Assembly (NCBI RefSeq): GCF_036370855.1 | Contig: NC_088101.1 | Location: 68,013,559 to 68,077,558 of the forward strand | DNA from: Dromaius novaehollandiae | Taxonomy: Eukaryota; Chordata; Aves; Casuariiformes; Dromaiidae | Reading direction: 5' to 3' | Length of the DNA stretch: 64,000 nt | Shown here: one piece after another, positions 12,101 through 24,569 of the stretch | How the letters are laid out: the number at the start of each line of letters is the position of its first letter | How positions within the stretch are numbered: the stretch's first letter is position 1 | The notes under the pieces: model-generated | What the model was told of the DNA's origin: nothing | The model's database searches: none | What the model saw: the letters and a program-made list of their open reading frames with translations, nothing else | Made by a program: the position numbers and the translations under genes

Positions 12101-15063
12101 AAAAGGGAACCAAGACCACGGTCCTAGCAGTGGTTTACTTCTGAGCACTGTGGACATAACTACGCTGTGAAGGAACATGTTAGAGAACGGGCACAGGATG
12201 GGCCTGTGACTGCCCGCACCGCAACGAGGAGCTGGCTTCAGCGGGACCCACCAGTCTGGGTCCAAACAGCGCATGGCCACAACTGCTGGGTGAGATGCCC
12301 CAGGCGATGAGCCCTGCCTGTTCCCGTGCCAGCTTGGTGTCTCTGCACCGCACTTCCCGCGCTCACTGGTGGGGAGCCATGCGGGATGCCTGCACCAGGG
12401 CGTAGTCGGGTAGCTCAAGTCACCGGCACTTTGAGTATCCACCTGTTCAGACATGTGCTGAAATGGGAGCCACTTCCTTCTGACGGTGGCAGGTCAAAAT
12501 ATTCTATGCATATTGCAAAGGACTGAAAGCTAACGCCTGTGCAAACTGTAATCCAGCCTGTTTCAGCAACTGTCACAGCAAGGTCCCTCACGCCATCCCG
12601 CACCGCGTGCTCCTTTTGTTGTCAGTATTGTCTTTCCTCTCCTTCAGAAAATGCTAACTACCTGTGACATCCTTTCTAACTAGAAAAGAAACTGAAGCGT
12701 CCTGCTCCTAAGAGGGAGATAAACAGAAATCAATGTAATTCAAGCTATGGAATAAAATGTGAGATATAAAGTCGAAGCCAAAGTGGGCTCCCATGATTTT
12801 CATAGCCATATTCACTCCCTCACTGCACCATTCTTCAGAGTTGAACACTCTGGTGAATTATCTGAGCAACACTAGGTGTCATCCAGTTATCCTGTACCGC
12901 GTTGCCGAGTGACTCACTGAACTGCTACAACGTTTTCTCTGTTGTAGGGCTAGACTTACAGTGCTTTTCAATTTTGTATCGGAAACAACTGTAAATCTAC
13001 CAATTTTGCTGGACAACACAGAATATAAGCCACCATTTGCATGTGTCTGCATGGTATTGTTTGTACCCCTCCACCCGTGACAGCTGGCTGAAAGGGCAAG
13101 TTGTGCCTGAAATATGCAGTATGAAGCAGTAAGCCTTAAAGAAATCTAACTTCTAGGGAAACAGACAAAGTGAAATCAGGATGAGGTGAAATTTCTGGAG
13201 AAAATAGCAGTATTTTCAAATATAACTGGCAATAACTGCAGCAAACACCAGCGTGACCATACATGCAGCTGGAATTTTTTTCCAGGTTGCTCAAGCAGTC
13301 CTGAATCAAGTTTCGGTTTCAGCCAGACTTCTCTCTCTTCCTCTCTCTCTTTCTTTCTCTCTCACTCTCTCTCTCTTTCCTCTCTCGCAGAGTTTCTACA
13401 CATACACATCTCTTTCTTGTCATTCACCACTGTGCTACAGGCTTTATGTGAAAAAGGGATTTATCAACTAATCTGATATCCAGCTGTACAAATTGGTAAA
13501 TATGAATATTTATCATGCATACTTTATAGGAATAAATATATAGCTACATAGCATTCCTTCTTATATGCACTTTGAAGAAATACTGATTTTTTTCCTCAAA
13601 ATGTGTCATTTCAAACACAGAAGCAAACTATGCAGAGATGAGAGGGAAGAGACTCTTAGCCAGCACAAGTTGATTTAGTTCCTTTACATCAGCTGATAAT
13701 TTTGCCCAAGAACCTGTTCCTTTGCAGCCACAAAGCCCCAAGAGCAACCGAACAGGTAACAAGTTAAATAAATGCCAGCAATGATTCAGCCTTGCTAGGA
13801 GCAAGTCTTGTCTTTGCTCTGGAACCATCCACTTCCTTGGGGCTCTTTCTCTGAATTAGTCAGCATGCTTAACCAGGACATAAATTTCCAACTAATGCTG
13901 CAGTAAAGGAAAAAACAGCTGCGTGAAAGCTAAAAAAATAAGTATTGTACTCACTGTTTATTCCTTCTGATCCCTGAGACTTCTTTCTCACAGCCCTGAA
14001 TCTAACACATGGCAAAACTAAAAACATAGATAAAACAAATAAAAAAACACATTTCTAAGCTAGTGTAGATAGAAAACAAATCCCAAACATTAATTCTTGC
14101 ATTCACAAATAAGTAAAGCACCAGACACTGCCTCTTAAGAGCCAAAACCAAAACTATGTCAATAAACTACTTCAAATGTCTAGTAGCTATCTAAATAAAA
14201 CAAGAATTACAATTTTTAGAAGAAAACAGAAAAGTTCCCACCAACAAAGAAATAAAATAAATCAGACATCTTCCCCACCCCTCACATGAGACACATAGTA
14301 AAGAATCTAAAGAGGAAAAAATAATGACATTAAAAAGACTTACTGATCAAATGGAAGAGCTGCTAATAAAAGTTACTGAGATACCAGTTGATTCCTGTCT
14401 ACTGTCACATTAGTTGAGCTAACCACATTAGACTAATGTATTCCTTTTACCGCAGTGTATCAAACTGAATTAGCATAAGAAAATGTTTCCATCAAGAATA
14501 GCCTGACACTGCCATAGTGCTGCACATAGACATTACATATTATATATGCTAACACATGAACTGGCAGTATTTCCTTCCAATAATGTTTCATTAATCATAT
14601 CCTAGACATTTTCCAGTATCCAATACCACTGAATACCATGACTTAAAATCTCACTGCTTTCTAATCCAAACAATAGTTAAAAGAATACTTCCTTACGTTA
14701 TAGGCAGTTATTTTATCTCTGGCTACTAATGTGTTTATTTCCTCTGTAGTTAGCTTTAAAAATAAATCTAGTTATTGTAATCTAGTTTTTGTACACCTAG
14801 TCTTTGTAAAAAAGAAAAAGAAAAAAGAAACTAGTGCAGTATGTTTTTTATAAAATCCTTAAAAGGTAGATGCAGTTGAAAGAGCACAAGCCAAAAATGC
14901 TGACAGCTGGCTGATATTTCACGTGCCACTCCAGCTCCCTACATCAGCTCTCTCTGCTGCCATTTCTAGAGCTGCAAAAGCCGAGCTCATGATTTATAAC
15001 CTAATCAAGATTAAAAAAAAAACAAGCAGACAAACAAACTTTGTCTTAGTTGCTTTTACTTAC
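9147..15063. other. Probable SLC34A2 5' intron, no coding content seen
   Basis: From the acceptor before the first coding exon rightwards to the candidate first exon. Mostly AT-rich. It holds a GC-richer, CpG-containing patch at about 12180-12610 and a TC-rich microsatellite at 13329-13386. None of the short open frames here resembles a known protein. The right boundary depends on the candidate exon at 15064 being real. Confidence 0.45.
13329..13386 (+). repeat. Polypyrimidine (TC)n-type microsatellite
   Basis: Imperfect CTCTCT/TTTC tract broken by single A or double T/C steps, ending CTCTCGCAG. It resembles a splice acceptor on the plus strand, but this is expected of any TC repeat followed by CAG. 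Confidence 0.85.
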
Positions 15064-15102
15064 CGCTTCTTTCTTCCCAGGCAAGAGAGCGAACGGATCA
15101 GC
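15064..15102 (-). other. Candidate non-coding first exon of SLC34A2
   Basis: On the minus strand a TATATAT box (15133-15127) lies about 30 bases before a short segment that ends GAAAGAAGCG|GTAAGTAAAA, a near-consensus donor at 15063-15062. Joined to the acceptor at 9147 it would give a short 5' UTR exon and an intron of about 5.9 kb, as expected for a gene whose start codon lies three bases inside its exon. The start position is estimated from TATA spacing only. RNA evidence would be needed; the CpG cluster at 16-17 kb is the rival location. Confidence 0.35.
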
Positions 15103-15126
15103 TGGGCAGCCACTGAAACCTGCAAT

Positions 15127-15133
15127 ATATATA
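15127..15133 (-). promoter_or_regulatory. TATA-like box upstream of candidate SLC34A2 exon 1
   Basis: TATATAT on the minus strand, inside CTATATATATTGCAG. Its distance to a strong GTAAGT donor (about 65 bases) leaves room for a start site and a short first exon. In an AT-rich region such boxes are common by chance, so only the combination is suggestive. Confidence 0.3.
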
Positions 15134-16029
15134 GACAGGTGTTGAGCAAAGTTTGCTTTCATCACTACATACTAACATTCCTGTTTTACAGTCCAGAGGC
15201 ACTGCCTACCTGCAGCTTAATGATCACAATCAACCTTTTTTTAGCAGGAGTGGGCAGCAACCAAGAGTGATAAAACTATGGGCTGTTTCACACTTCTCAC
15301 ATTCTAGGAAATGTCCCATCAGCATTAAATGAGAGTTACTAACGTGTTCATGGGAATGCTATGGAACGGCTTGTTCCAGCCTAAAAAAAAAATGCAGTCC
15401 GCCTGATCATTCAATAATCTCTTTTTCCCAATAATAAGTTTCAAAAAATATTTTGCAATCTCAAAAGCCTGTCAAAAGGCTGTGATGAAGATGTAATACT
15501 GTTATTTGTCTGTTCAAGTGTCTATTAATCTGCCTAAGAAGAGAAGTGAAGGAGAATCAGATAAAAAGTGGTGTAAGTAGGAAACACGTAAGAACTTCTT
15601 TCAGAACAGAGGATGGAGTTTCATTCTTATCAGTGCTCAGTGTTTACAATTAAGGAGAGCTCATTAGCATTTTGGCTGTGGATCTCCTCCTAAATGAGAT
15701 TTAAAGAGCACCCTTGGTAATTGTATTCAGAATGCTAACAGGGAAGAGGGCTAGCCAATAAATAGATGTGTTATTCAATAAATCCATATGATATTACAGA
15801 TTAGACCCCCCCAAAAGTCACTGGCACTACTGACTGTTCTCCTGCCGAGCCCAATGGGGCTTTGGGGGACTGTGGTAGGCACCGTGACTTTATTCTCTTT
15901 GAACTTTTACTGTTTCAATGTGCAGGTTATACCTAGAAAATGAGCTGTAAAACAGCAGCTTAATCAGCAGCTCTGCTTCACCTGTGTGCATGCAGACATA
16001 TCTGCCAGTGACTTAGTAACTTGGTGAGA

Positions 16030-17030
16030 AAGAGAATATCGCAGCTTTTTGCGCCTTTCCGCCAGCAGAGACTCCCGGCCCCGGGAGCTGACTCAGAAGT
16101 TGCTCTGCACATGCAGCAGCGGCGGCAGGGCTTGCTAACCACTTGCTGTGAAGCCGCTGCGAGCCCGTCCGCAGGCGCGCGGCGTGGTGACAGAGCCGGC
16201 TGCGGTGGAGCTACTGGTGTATGACCAAACACCGGTACGAGCTGTATTATGGGCGATGCTGAACCCAAGGACAAAAGCGCCAGACGCGACTCACTGCTCC
16301 CAGCCGCAGTGTGCGGAGGGCTGGCTATGAGAGGGAAGCAAATCTTTTCCTGTGAGAAGCTGAGAAGGGTCTGAACTGGAAAGTAGTGGCAGAAAATGGA
16401 CCCTAAGCCCACCATGGTGATTTACAGGGTCAGTTTTCTTAACGAAAGTGTACTTTTACATTACATACAAAAATAGTAGTTTTAATCGATGCCCTACCTG
16501 TAGCAAATCAGGTGAAGCGTTTACCTGAGGATCCTCGTGTTTCTCTGAGCTGTGCTTATCCCCTTCTGAGGCACGGCTTGCGAAGTCGGCCCCGGCGGTG
16601 AGCGGGTTATGGGATGTGCATGTTCCGAGCACACAGTTACGGTTCAGCCAGTGCGCCGTGACGTCTTGCACAGCACTTCTGTTCCAACACACTTCATTCC
16701 AGTTGCTGAGCACAATCCTGTGCACTGACCATATTAATATTTTAGGAAGGGAACAATCCCCAATCAGAACCATCCTGTTCCCCCCCCAAAAAACCTGTAG
16801 GAAGGAGAAACCAGTCACTTACACGGAGGCAGGCAGTGTCGGGTCTGTGTCCGGCCGGCTAGGGCAGTCCCTCTGCGGAGTCATTCGGGAGAGCCTCCAC
16901 AAGCAGCCCGCAACGCTCATTCCCGGCCACGAGGGATGGAGGCAGCCCTTGCTCAGGACCGGGGCAGACGAGGCTGAAGGTCTCCCCAAGGCAGCCAGCA
17001 AGCAGAGCTATAGTCCAGAGTGCTGGCTTT
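16030..17030. promoter_or_regulatory. CpG-enriched block upstream of SLC34A2
   Basis: GC-rich with frequent CpG in three clusters (about 16030-16330, 16510-16670, 16850-17000), including the dense run around CCGCAGGCGCGCGGCG. It stands out against AT-rich flanks and lies 7-8 kb upstream of the SLC34A2 start codon. It could be the promoter or a proximal enhancer. Long open frames over it (for example minus 16415-15978) follow from GC content and have no recognisable homology. Confidence 0.4.
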
Positions 17031-19702
17031 TCATTCTTCATGAATAGGAAAGACTCAAAAGATGGTGCTATTAAGGAAGAATAACCCAGTGTTGCCCCCG
17101 CCCCCTTCCCTGGAGAGGGAACATTTAATAAGACAAAACAAGCAAGCAAATTTCAAGGGTCATGATTTCCTATCACAAAGTTGCTGGATTACTCTGCAGC
17201 TACTTTAAGTCAATCTATATCAGTCTAAAACCCATCTGAGATAGTCTGGGATTTAGCAGGAGATGTGGTCACAGAAAATGTCTCAACCAGAGTGAGAAAA
17301 AATTCCTGGCATTTGTAAATGCTGTGAGAGGTGAACTCTGTCCAGCCGCTCTTACGTGCGGCAAGAAGTGATAGCACAAACAAGAAACATCTCTCCTTAA
17401 AGACCTCCAAGCTCCCTTACAGCTTGCCATCACTGTTGGGAGACTTGCTGTGAAAGTGTCAACCCTATTCATCTCCAAGAACCAGACCCTGTTACAGTAA
17501 ATCAAAGGTAACTCATACACAATTAAAATACTCAAAGGCAAATAAAAGAAATAGCCATCTATCCTACAAAGGTACAAGATCAGCCCAAGATATATATTCA
17601 TTAACAGTAATATTCACATGATCAAATTTGGTTTTTTAGTAGATACAGCTTCAAAAGACAGCAAGACGCTCAGCTCAGATCAGGGGGGGAATTATTTCTC
17701 TTCCAGTTTAATTTAATTTTCAATGTCCCACAAATCCAAGCAATGCACAGCTAATCACTTACTGTGTTCTCAGGGTGTTGAAACTAAAAAACAACCACAG
17801 GGCTCTTACTAAGGAGCCTGTGTTTGGAAATGACATTGCCCATTTTAACTTGTTTATAAACCTTGACCAAAATCTAGTTGTCTGCATCTGTGAACTGTAT
17901 GTACATGGTTTAAATTAGCCTTTTTTCTTCTGAATATGTAATGCCACAAAGCCCTGATGGCAAAAGAAAGAGATGGTGCTGATTTCAGTATGATTTACAG
18001 CTAGAACCGTAATTTGGTTAAAGACTTACCTCTAATCAGCTGAGAACATCTTCCGTTGTTCAATTACCTGGAAGAATTTAGGCCCTAGTTTTCGCTACCA
18101 TCTGAAAAGTACACTACATTGAAACATTTTAACAATACAGTTTACTAATGAAAAAGCCCAGTCAGATATATTTGGTGAATATTAAATTCCACATTGATAT
18201 ACATCTGGGTATGCAGTAAGGATCAATATTTGTAGCAGATTCTGTGCCTGGCACTATATAGGACACTCTGATTTCAGAACAGAATGTAAATGACACAACT
18301 TTGTAGCTGATTAATCCATTTATTTTCCATTAAGAAGTGTAAGTTTGTCTTTGAAGCTTCAATGCCTACAAATAAAATGTCTGAGTACTCCTCTGCTTCC
18401 GGTGGCTGTGACTGCAACGCATCCCGGGAACACTTTATTTTTTGACCAGTGTTTCTACTGTACTCAGAAACAGTAACTCCTAGGACTACTTTAACAGCAA
18501 TAGGAAAACACAAAATTAATGGATAAAGAACTGAATCCCATTGCAAAGTATATATTGCATTGTATTAGAATCCTATTCATTTCATTGTCTCTCACGTAAA
18601 GATACGCAAAATAATTAGTGGAATTATTGTAGTTAACATGCTTCCAGAGGTGAGTAACAAAAAAAGTCGTAAAGAGGCCGTGTTCAACACGGTCTGTGCC
18701 AGGGAGAGAAAGGGGAAATACAACATGAAGTGAAGGAATCAAGAAGAGAAAAACTACAGGAAGGGCCTTCACAGGTAAGAAGGAAAAGTATTTCAAAACA
18801 AGAAAAACAGTTTTTATGAAGGAATAATACGGTCAATAATATTAGACTGTTTTGTTTTCTAATAATTGAGGAGTTCCTTCGCTACAGAACCAGTTTATTT
18901 TCATTACAAACACAACCTCAGATGTTTCTGTCAGTAATGACATTATTGCGGCTCTTCTTATAAAGAACCCCCACAAATACGATGCAACAGTTGGTGGGGT
19001 TTTGGTCACATCCTCCCAGATAGCTACTTTTCCCATCCGGTGGCAAGAAACTGGCCCAGGCCTGTGGGGAGACACCAGTCATTCCCATCCCGCTCTCAGG
19101 GAAGCAGCCAACAACAGACACAGACTGAAACGTGGCAGGTGTAAAATAGCACCAAGTCAGAATTTGCTTTCCTTCAGAATGCCAAAAAATACGAATTATA
19201 TCACCCACTTTGAAAACTAAAGTCCAGATTCAATTCTAAATTTTTCTTCTCATGACAGCTCTAAACTTTTATTGTTTGTCTTCAGTATTTAAAAGATTTA
19301 AGAAATGCCCATTAAAAAAACAACCACCGTAAAACAAAGATATTGCCAATTCTTTAGGACAAGAAATACTTAATCACCAAAGAAACCCAATATTCTTCCC
19401 CTCTTGCTAACCTTCTCTTACTTTTTTAATAGTCTCTCCCCTTACCGCACCCCCCTTGCTCCTGTCCACTCTCAGCCAATCTTCTAGTCCACATCCGCCA
19501 GCAGCCTCCCACTTTGGACACGTCTTAATGAATGCAAATGGCCTCGTCCCAATAAACAAGTAATGGGGAGGAGGAAGGAGGGAAGAAGTGAAGGGAAATG
19601 TGAGAGGTCTTAAATAAGTAATAATATTTACACTCTTATATAAACCTCAATTTACAGTTCCCAAAGTGCTTCAGGAAAGTAGATATTGTTAGCTTCTTTA
19701 TT

Positions 19703-19724
19703 ATTCAAAGACTATTCAAAGACT
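19703..19724 (+). repeat. 11-bp tandem pair
   Basis: ATTCAAAGACT occurs twice head to tail, followed by a poly-T run. Confidence 0.8.
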
Positions 19725-20228
19725 ATTTTTTTTTAAATACATTGTTTTCCTCCTACACAATTTGTCAGCCCTCGGCTGATGCTGGACACCGTGCTGCCAG
19801 GAGCTGGATGAGCAAGCATAATTATCAGCCAGCCAGCTGAGCATGTTTACACTGAAGATGAGACTCAGCTCACGTTTCCAAAGTGCCCACTCCTGCACAG
19901 GAGCTGCACGGCCGGCTACCTTCCCCACGCTGCTTACAGAGCTCCTCGTCCCTTACAGTAGCTACACTTAAAAATGCCACCTAGTTGGAAAGTGACTTAA
20001 ATGAGGAATTTTGCCAAAATAAATGATCTCTCACAAAACACACTGCTCTTCCAAAGAGCAAGTACGCACTAATTCCGTATAGAATTGCACATTTCAGATA
20101 AAGCATTAAACACCTGAAATTCTAGTTTAAACATTCCAAACTATTCCATCAATGACAATGTTCATTACTTATTGTAGCAAAATCCTTGGCTATCTCTTTA
20201 CTCTGAGTTTTCACCCCTGAAATAGCTT

Positions 20229-20255
20229 TTAGATAACTTTAAGTGAGTTATCTAA
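20229..20255. repeat. Perfect 10-bp inverted repeat
   Basis: TTAGATAACT, a 7-base spacer, then AGTTATCTAA, followed within a few bases by the self-complementary TATAGCTATA. Not matched to a known element; probably chance or a small relic. Confidence 0.7.
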
Positions 20256-21422
20256 GGGTGACTTATAGCTATAAAGTGAGAGGATAAATTTCTTCTCTTT
20301 AAACTTATATTCCATACAACCAATTATCGAACATGCTAATCCAGCAAATATCTTTAAATTAAATTGGTAAAATAAACTGCAAAACTGAACTATTTAGTAA
20401 TCTCAAATATAGAAATTTTCCTTAAAATATACTTCAAGAGCAATTACTTATGATTATCATCGAATATTCTGTTAGAATCATCACTAAAGTATCTCAGCTC
20501 AAGTCATTCAAAGAATATAAGAGCAGTTTGATCCTTACAGTACTTTAAAGATTTTTTAATATATAGTGACCAGATGGCTTTAAATCTTTGTCTCTTTAAC
20601 TCAAAAGAGAAACATGCTGCCAAAACCCTAAATCAGTACTTGACTACTACATTAGGACTGTGGCTGAGCAAGTTATCTTGAGGGACGTACTGTTCTGCAC
20701 ATGTATAAAAGATGTATGTTGCTCTATCAAGTGTACATCAGTTTCCATTTTAAAATGAAATGGTGTATATATTTCTTTTCTGTAAGGTTATCTTCTTGAA
20801 ACAGATGCTTTTGATAGTAATGGAAAGACTGCACAAGTGCAAGGACAGACCTTTCCAGAGCAAGCACTACAGTAATTTTCTTACTGCATTAGACAAACTA
20901 GTTTTGCTGCATACTTGTGAAACCTTGCAATTAGAAGACCTCCCTGTGCCACACATTGAAGAAATTTTCTCCTTCTGTCCTAGGAGCTTCTCCCAGTCAT
21001 AGCTATTCCATACAGATTATTTTGTCTAAATCTTATTATCGGCTATGAAAACCGGGCATAGTTCTGGAGGATTGTATTCTAGTAAAGACAGCACTGGAAA
21101 CGGTGCAGGAACCAAACCCCAGTCTCCTTGCAGTTTAAATTGGGTGTTGGTCTTCAGCCCTCATAACAGACTACACAGCGAGAACTTCAATGCTTTTTGC
21201 TTTTTTAATAGAATTCCGTTCCAGCAAACTTTCTGGAGACGCCAGTCTTAAATGTGTATGGAATAAGTGACTTCACTGGAATAAGAAAACCGCCTCCATC
21301 CGTTAATGGCGTTGCTTCTTGTTTGAAAACAAAAATCTTCCACAGCCACACACTTACAATTCCCATTGACTTAGAAGAACTTTTATATACTTATATATGG
21401 AGATAAAGATATAGATAAATGT

Positions 21423-21440
21423 GTATATATATATATGTAT
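21423..21440 (+). repeat. TA-rich microsatellite
   Basis: A run of alternating TA dinucleotides ending in TGTAT. Confidence 0.75.
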
Positions 21441-23089
21441 CTAAGTTAGCATATGGACCAAGGCACATATGCAGTAGCTGCCCTTTAATTGCTTACAGTT
21501 TATTCTTTTAAACAAATGCTTTTGTTTTAAGGGGTAATTAAAGCCGTAGTGGGACCAATATTTGCTTTTCCAAAAGTTAGCCGTAAGATGAATACAAACC
21601 AAACCTTAACAGCAGTACAACACCTAATATTTCCTCACTGCCCTTAAGCTTAGCCAATATACGGGCTTTTCCCTGCCTATTTCCATTAAAAAAAGAGAAA
21701 CTCGTGTCAGTCAAGTATTTTTACTGCAGTCATGTTTCCTTACAAGGAGAACACGTAACACCCTGTTTTCTTTAATGGGGGGGACACATGAGGCAGAAAT
21801 TAAAGGAGACCCTTAGGGCTCAGTGCTGGCAGAAAGAAGCTTTGAGCTGCGAGGCAGGGAAAAATAACCAAGCGATTTAAAAACCAAATCGGAAGAAGAT
21901 ATTCTCTGTCCTGTTCTTACAGCTGAATTCGCAGACCAGGAATCTGAGCATTCTTTGCAAATACATAGGGTTATTTCAAGGATATCTGACTCCATGCTTA
22001 ACGGTTTTCCCTCAAGAGAACAGTTCCAAACTTGAGCTTACAGAGACAACCTTCTTCCTTTAAAAGGTGCATGTTGTTAACTACCAAAATGATTATAAAC
22101 AATTTCCCTGCACAGGAAAATACGATTTTATGGCTCTAAAACAGATCGATTGGCAAACCTCCAGACATACAGTTTGGTTGCTCTCTAATCTCTAAAGCCT
22201 CTTCAAAAGCCAAAGTTAGGCCCCAGTCTTATGCTTATTTATGAGCATAACTTTCCTGGCGTAACATGACCTAATTAGACGGCTGCTATGAGTCTTGCTC
22301 AGGCTCTTGATAACTCTGTAGGAGCACAGTCTTAAGAATCCACTATTTGGTTGCTTCACTTTCATTAAAATTGTTGCAGTATCAAAAAAATGACAAATCA
22401 CAAAAATGAGACTTTCATTGCATTTAAATTGTATTTCTTTGTTTAAGTAATAAGCATAAATTAGTGCGGGTGAGAAGACAAGAATTGCTTCTTAATTGTA
22501 GTGGAAGAACTGTATTTTTTTTTCCTGAAGGTAACAAGTGACATTTTGCATATATTAAGATTTAAACAGGTGTCTCTGTTACAGATGATGTGTAACTCAA
22601 CACTTACAGAGTTGTAAAGCTGTAACTTTATGCTAATATCAATAAATTATGTAAAGCCCATTTACAAATATGTTGCGTGCTGTCCTTGATCCCAAAACCT
22701 TGATCGGATTGGCTCTTTTTTTTTAATCACCTTTTGCTCAGAATCTCTCCCAAATTGTTTCTAAATAAAGGAAATATGACTTATCCACCTTTTCTTCCGT
22801 TAGTCGCATCAAGGTTTTTCATACGGTATGTAAAAGGTTAACATTTTATTTCATCATTATGCGAGTTAAACAATCCTTTACAGCTTACTTATTTTGAAAA
22901 CATTATTGAATAAAACAAGAGGATGAAATATAGCTTATTGCATTCAGGGATATTTCAGAACAGCTATTTCAGAGTAACTGTTCTAGATGATTTTCCATAC
23001 ACTGAAAGTCTCGAACAGATTTAACTGGTCTGTGTTTTCAGTGACACATAGTGTCAGGAATAACAACTAAGACTTTTTTCAGTCCAAAT

Positions 23090-23340
23090 GCACTACAGTC
23101 GATAGGACACTGGAACGAGTAAGGGACTAAAGCCTGCCCGAGGCACTTCCCGACCGCTGCAGGCTGGAGAGACGAGCAGCGCTACGGGGGCCAAGAAGGC
23201 GCATTCGTGCCCTTGGTGGCGGGCTGCGGCCCCGACGTGCCAGAGCGAGGGCGAAATTCCTGCTCCTGCAAAGGAGTTTAACAAACGCGCTAACAGCTAC
23301 ACCGAGGACCGGGGACAGGAAGCATCAGGTTCTGGGTGAA
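23090..23340. promoter_or_regulatory. Small CpG-rich patch
   Basis: Roughly 20 CpG dinucleotides in about 250 bases by hand count, for example GGCGGGCTGCGGCCCCGACG, in an AT-rich setting. No exon or gene start is recognised. A small orphan CpG island or GC-rich relic is possible. Confidence 0.3.
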
Positions 23341-24569
23341 GGCTGTGGGGAAAGCGACACCTTGAGAAACACATGGATGTTTCTCAGGGATGAATAAATA
23401 ATATAACGAAGTAGAAGAGCACGGAGGAATGCTGAGGAAAACTGTAAAACAGTGAGCTGGTATTTACGGTATGATAGCAAACACCAAACAAGCATAAAAG
23501 TTTAGATCCAGCACCTTTCCTTCCCCTTCTACTTCCCCTTATAAGTGGCCCATGCAAATTTTATCGGTTGCAGTTTTTCTTTCATGTGTGTGATATATGT
23601 TAGGCACTCGACTGCTGAGATGAAGCACTCACACTTAGTAGGACACTAGAGAGACAGAGACAGCAATCTGTCCCAGCAAAGTTTAGCATGAGGGTGCACA
23701 CACAGCACGTACAACACATTTATTTGTAATGAAGAACGTTATCATGTCTCTTTTAGTGACTTACTGATATTTGCTCTAGAAATTCACTACTTCTTGCTTT
23801 ATTAGTCCCACTGTTTCCTGATAGGCATAGTGGTTACTATCCAGGCAGATTCAGTTAGTGTTTAGCACTTCAAAGATTAAAGCAATCTGTAAATGGTATT
23901 AATGCAAAGACAGCATGATTTATTTTGGAGGAATATAAAACAGTTTCCAGTATCTTTGATGTATTTTGTAAAGAAAATACACAAGGCTTATTATATAATA
24001 AATATTATCTGTTTTTATATAGTGCCCTTCACATTAAAGGGAATTAACCTGTTACAGCATGTTGAACATAGCATTAGGAGATACAGAAATGGTTAAAAGC
24101 AGTCCCTAGTGAAGGGCAAGTTAATGTTACCTGGGCTATTGTACCATAGATGAAATATCAGAATTTCTCTATTTTGCAATCTTTATTTCAAAATTCCTAG
24201 ATTTCAGATGGGCCTGAGTTTAAAATTGTTCTTTAAAGGGGATTTCATTTCTGAGTACTTTCTGTTTTTGAAAATGCTCTCTTAAAAGAAGCAGTTAATG
24301 ACTGTTTTATCTGTGCCATTAAGCACAAGGACACTCAGATGGCCAGTCTGAGAAAGCTGAGAAAGTCTCGACTGAGCTGTTCAACACGAGCCACCTCTCA
24401 GTCAGGCAGAAATAGCTGGTCATACCCACGCAGGGAATTGCTCCCCCTAACTCCTTCTGCGGACACTTGCTAACTCAGTGATGCTGCCTTGGTTTGAAAC
24501 AACATTTGGGTTTATACAAGCTCTAAGGAACCAACAGAAACCTTTCTTCCCCAGCTACAGCCTTCACCT

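Larger units (their letters stand above)
17031..24560. other. Intergenic, AT-rich; no gene recognised
   Basis: No coding exons, tRNA-like cloverleaf or interspersed repeat that I recognise. It contains a GC/CpG patch at about 23090-23340, an 11-bp tandem pair (ATTCAAAGACT at 19703-19724), a TA microsatellite at 21423-21440, and a perfect 10-bp inverted repeat at 20229-20255. Confidence 0.6.

Noticed and set aside
13329..13390. Apparent strong plus-strand splice acceptor (long pyrimidine tract then CAG)
   Set aside because: Produced by a TC microsatellite; no exon-like sequence follows.
15978..16415. 145-codon minus-strand frame upstream of SLC34A2
   Set aside because: Falls in a CpG-rich block with several overlapping frames on both strands; no homology recognised.
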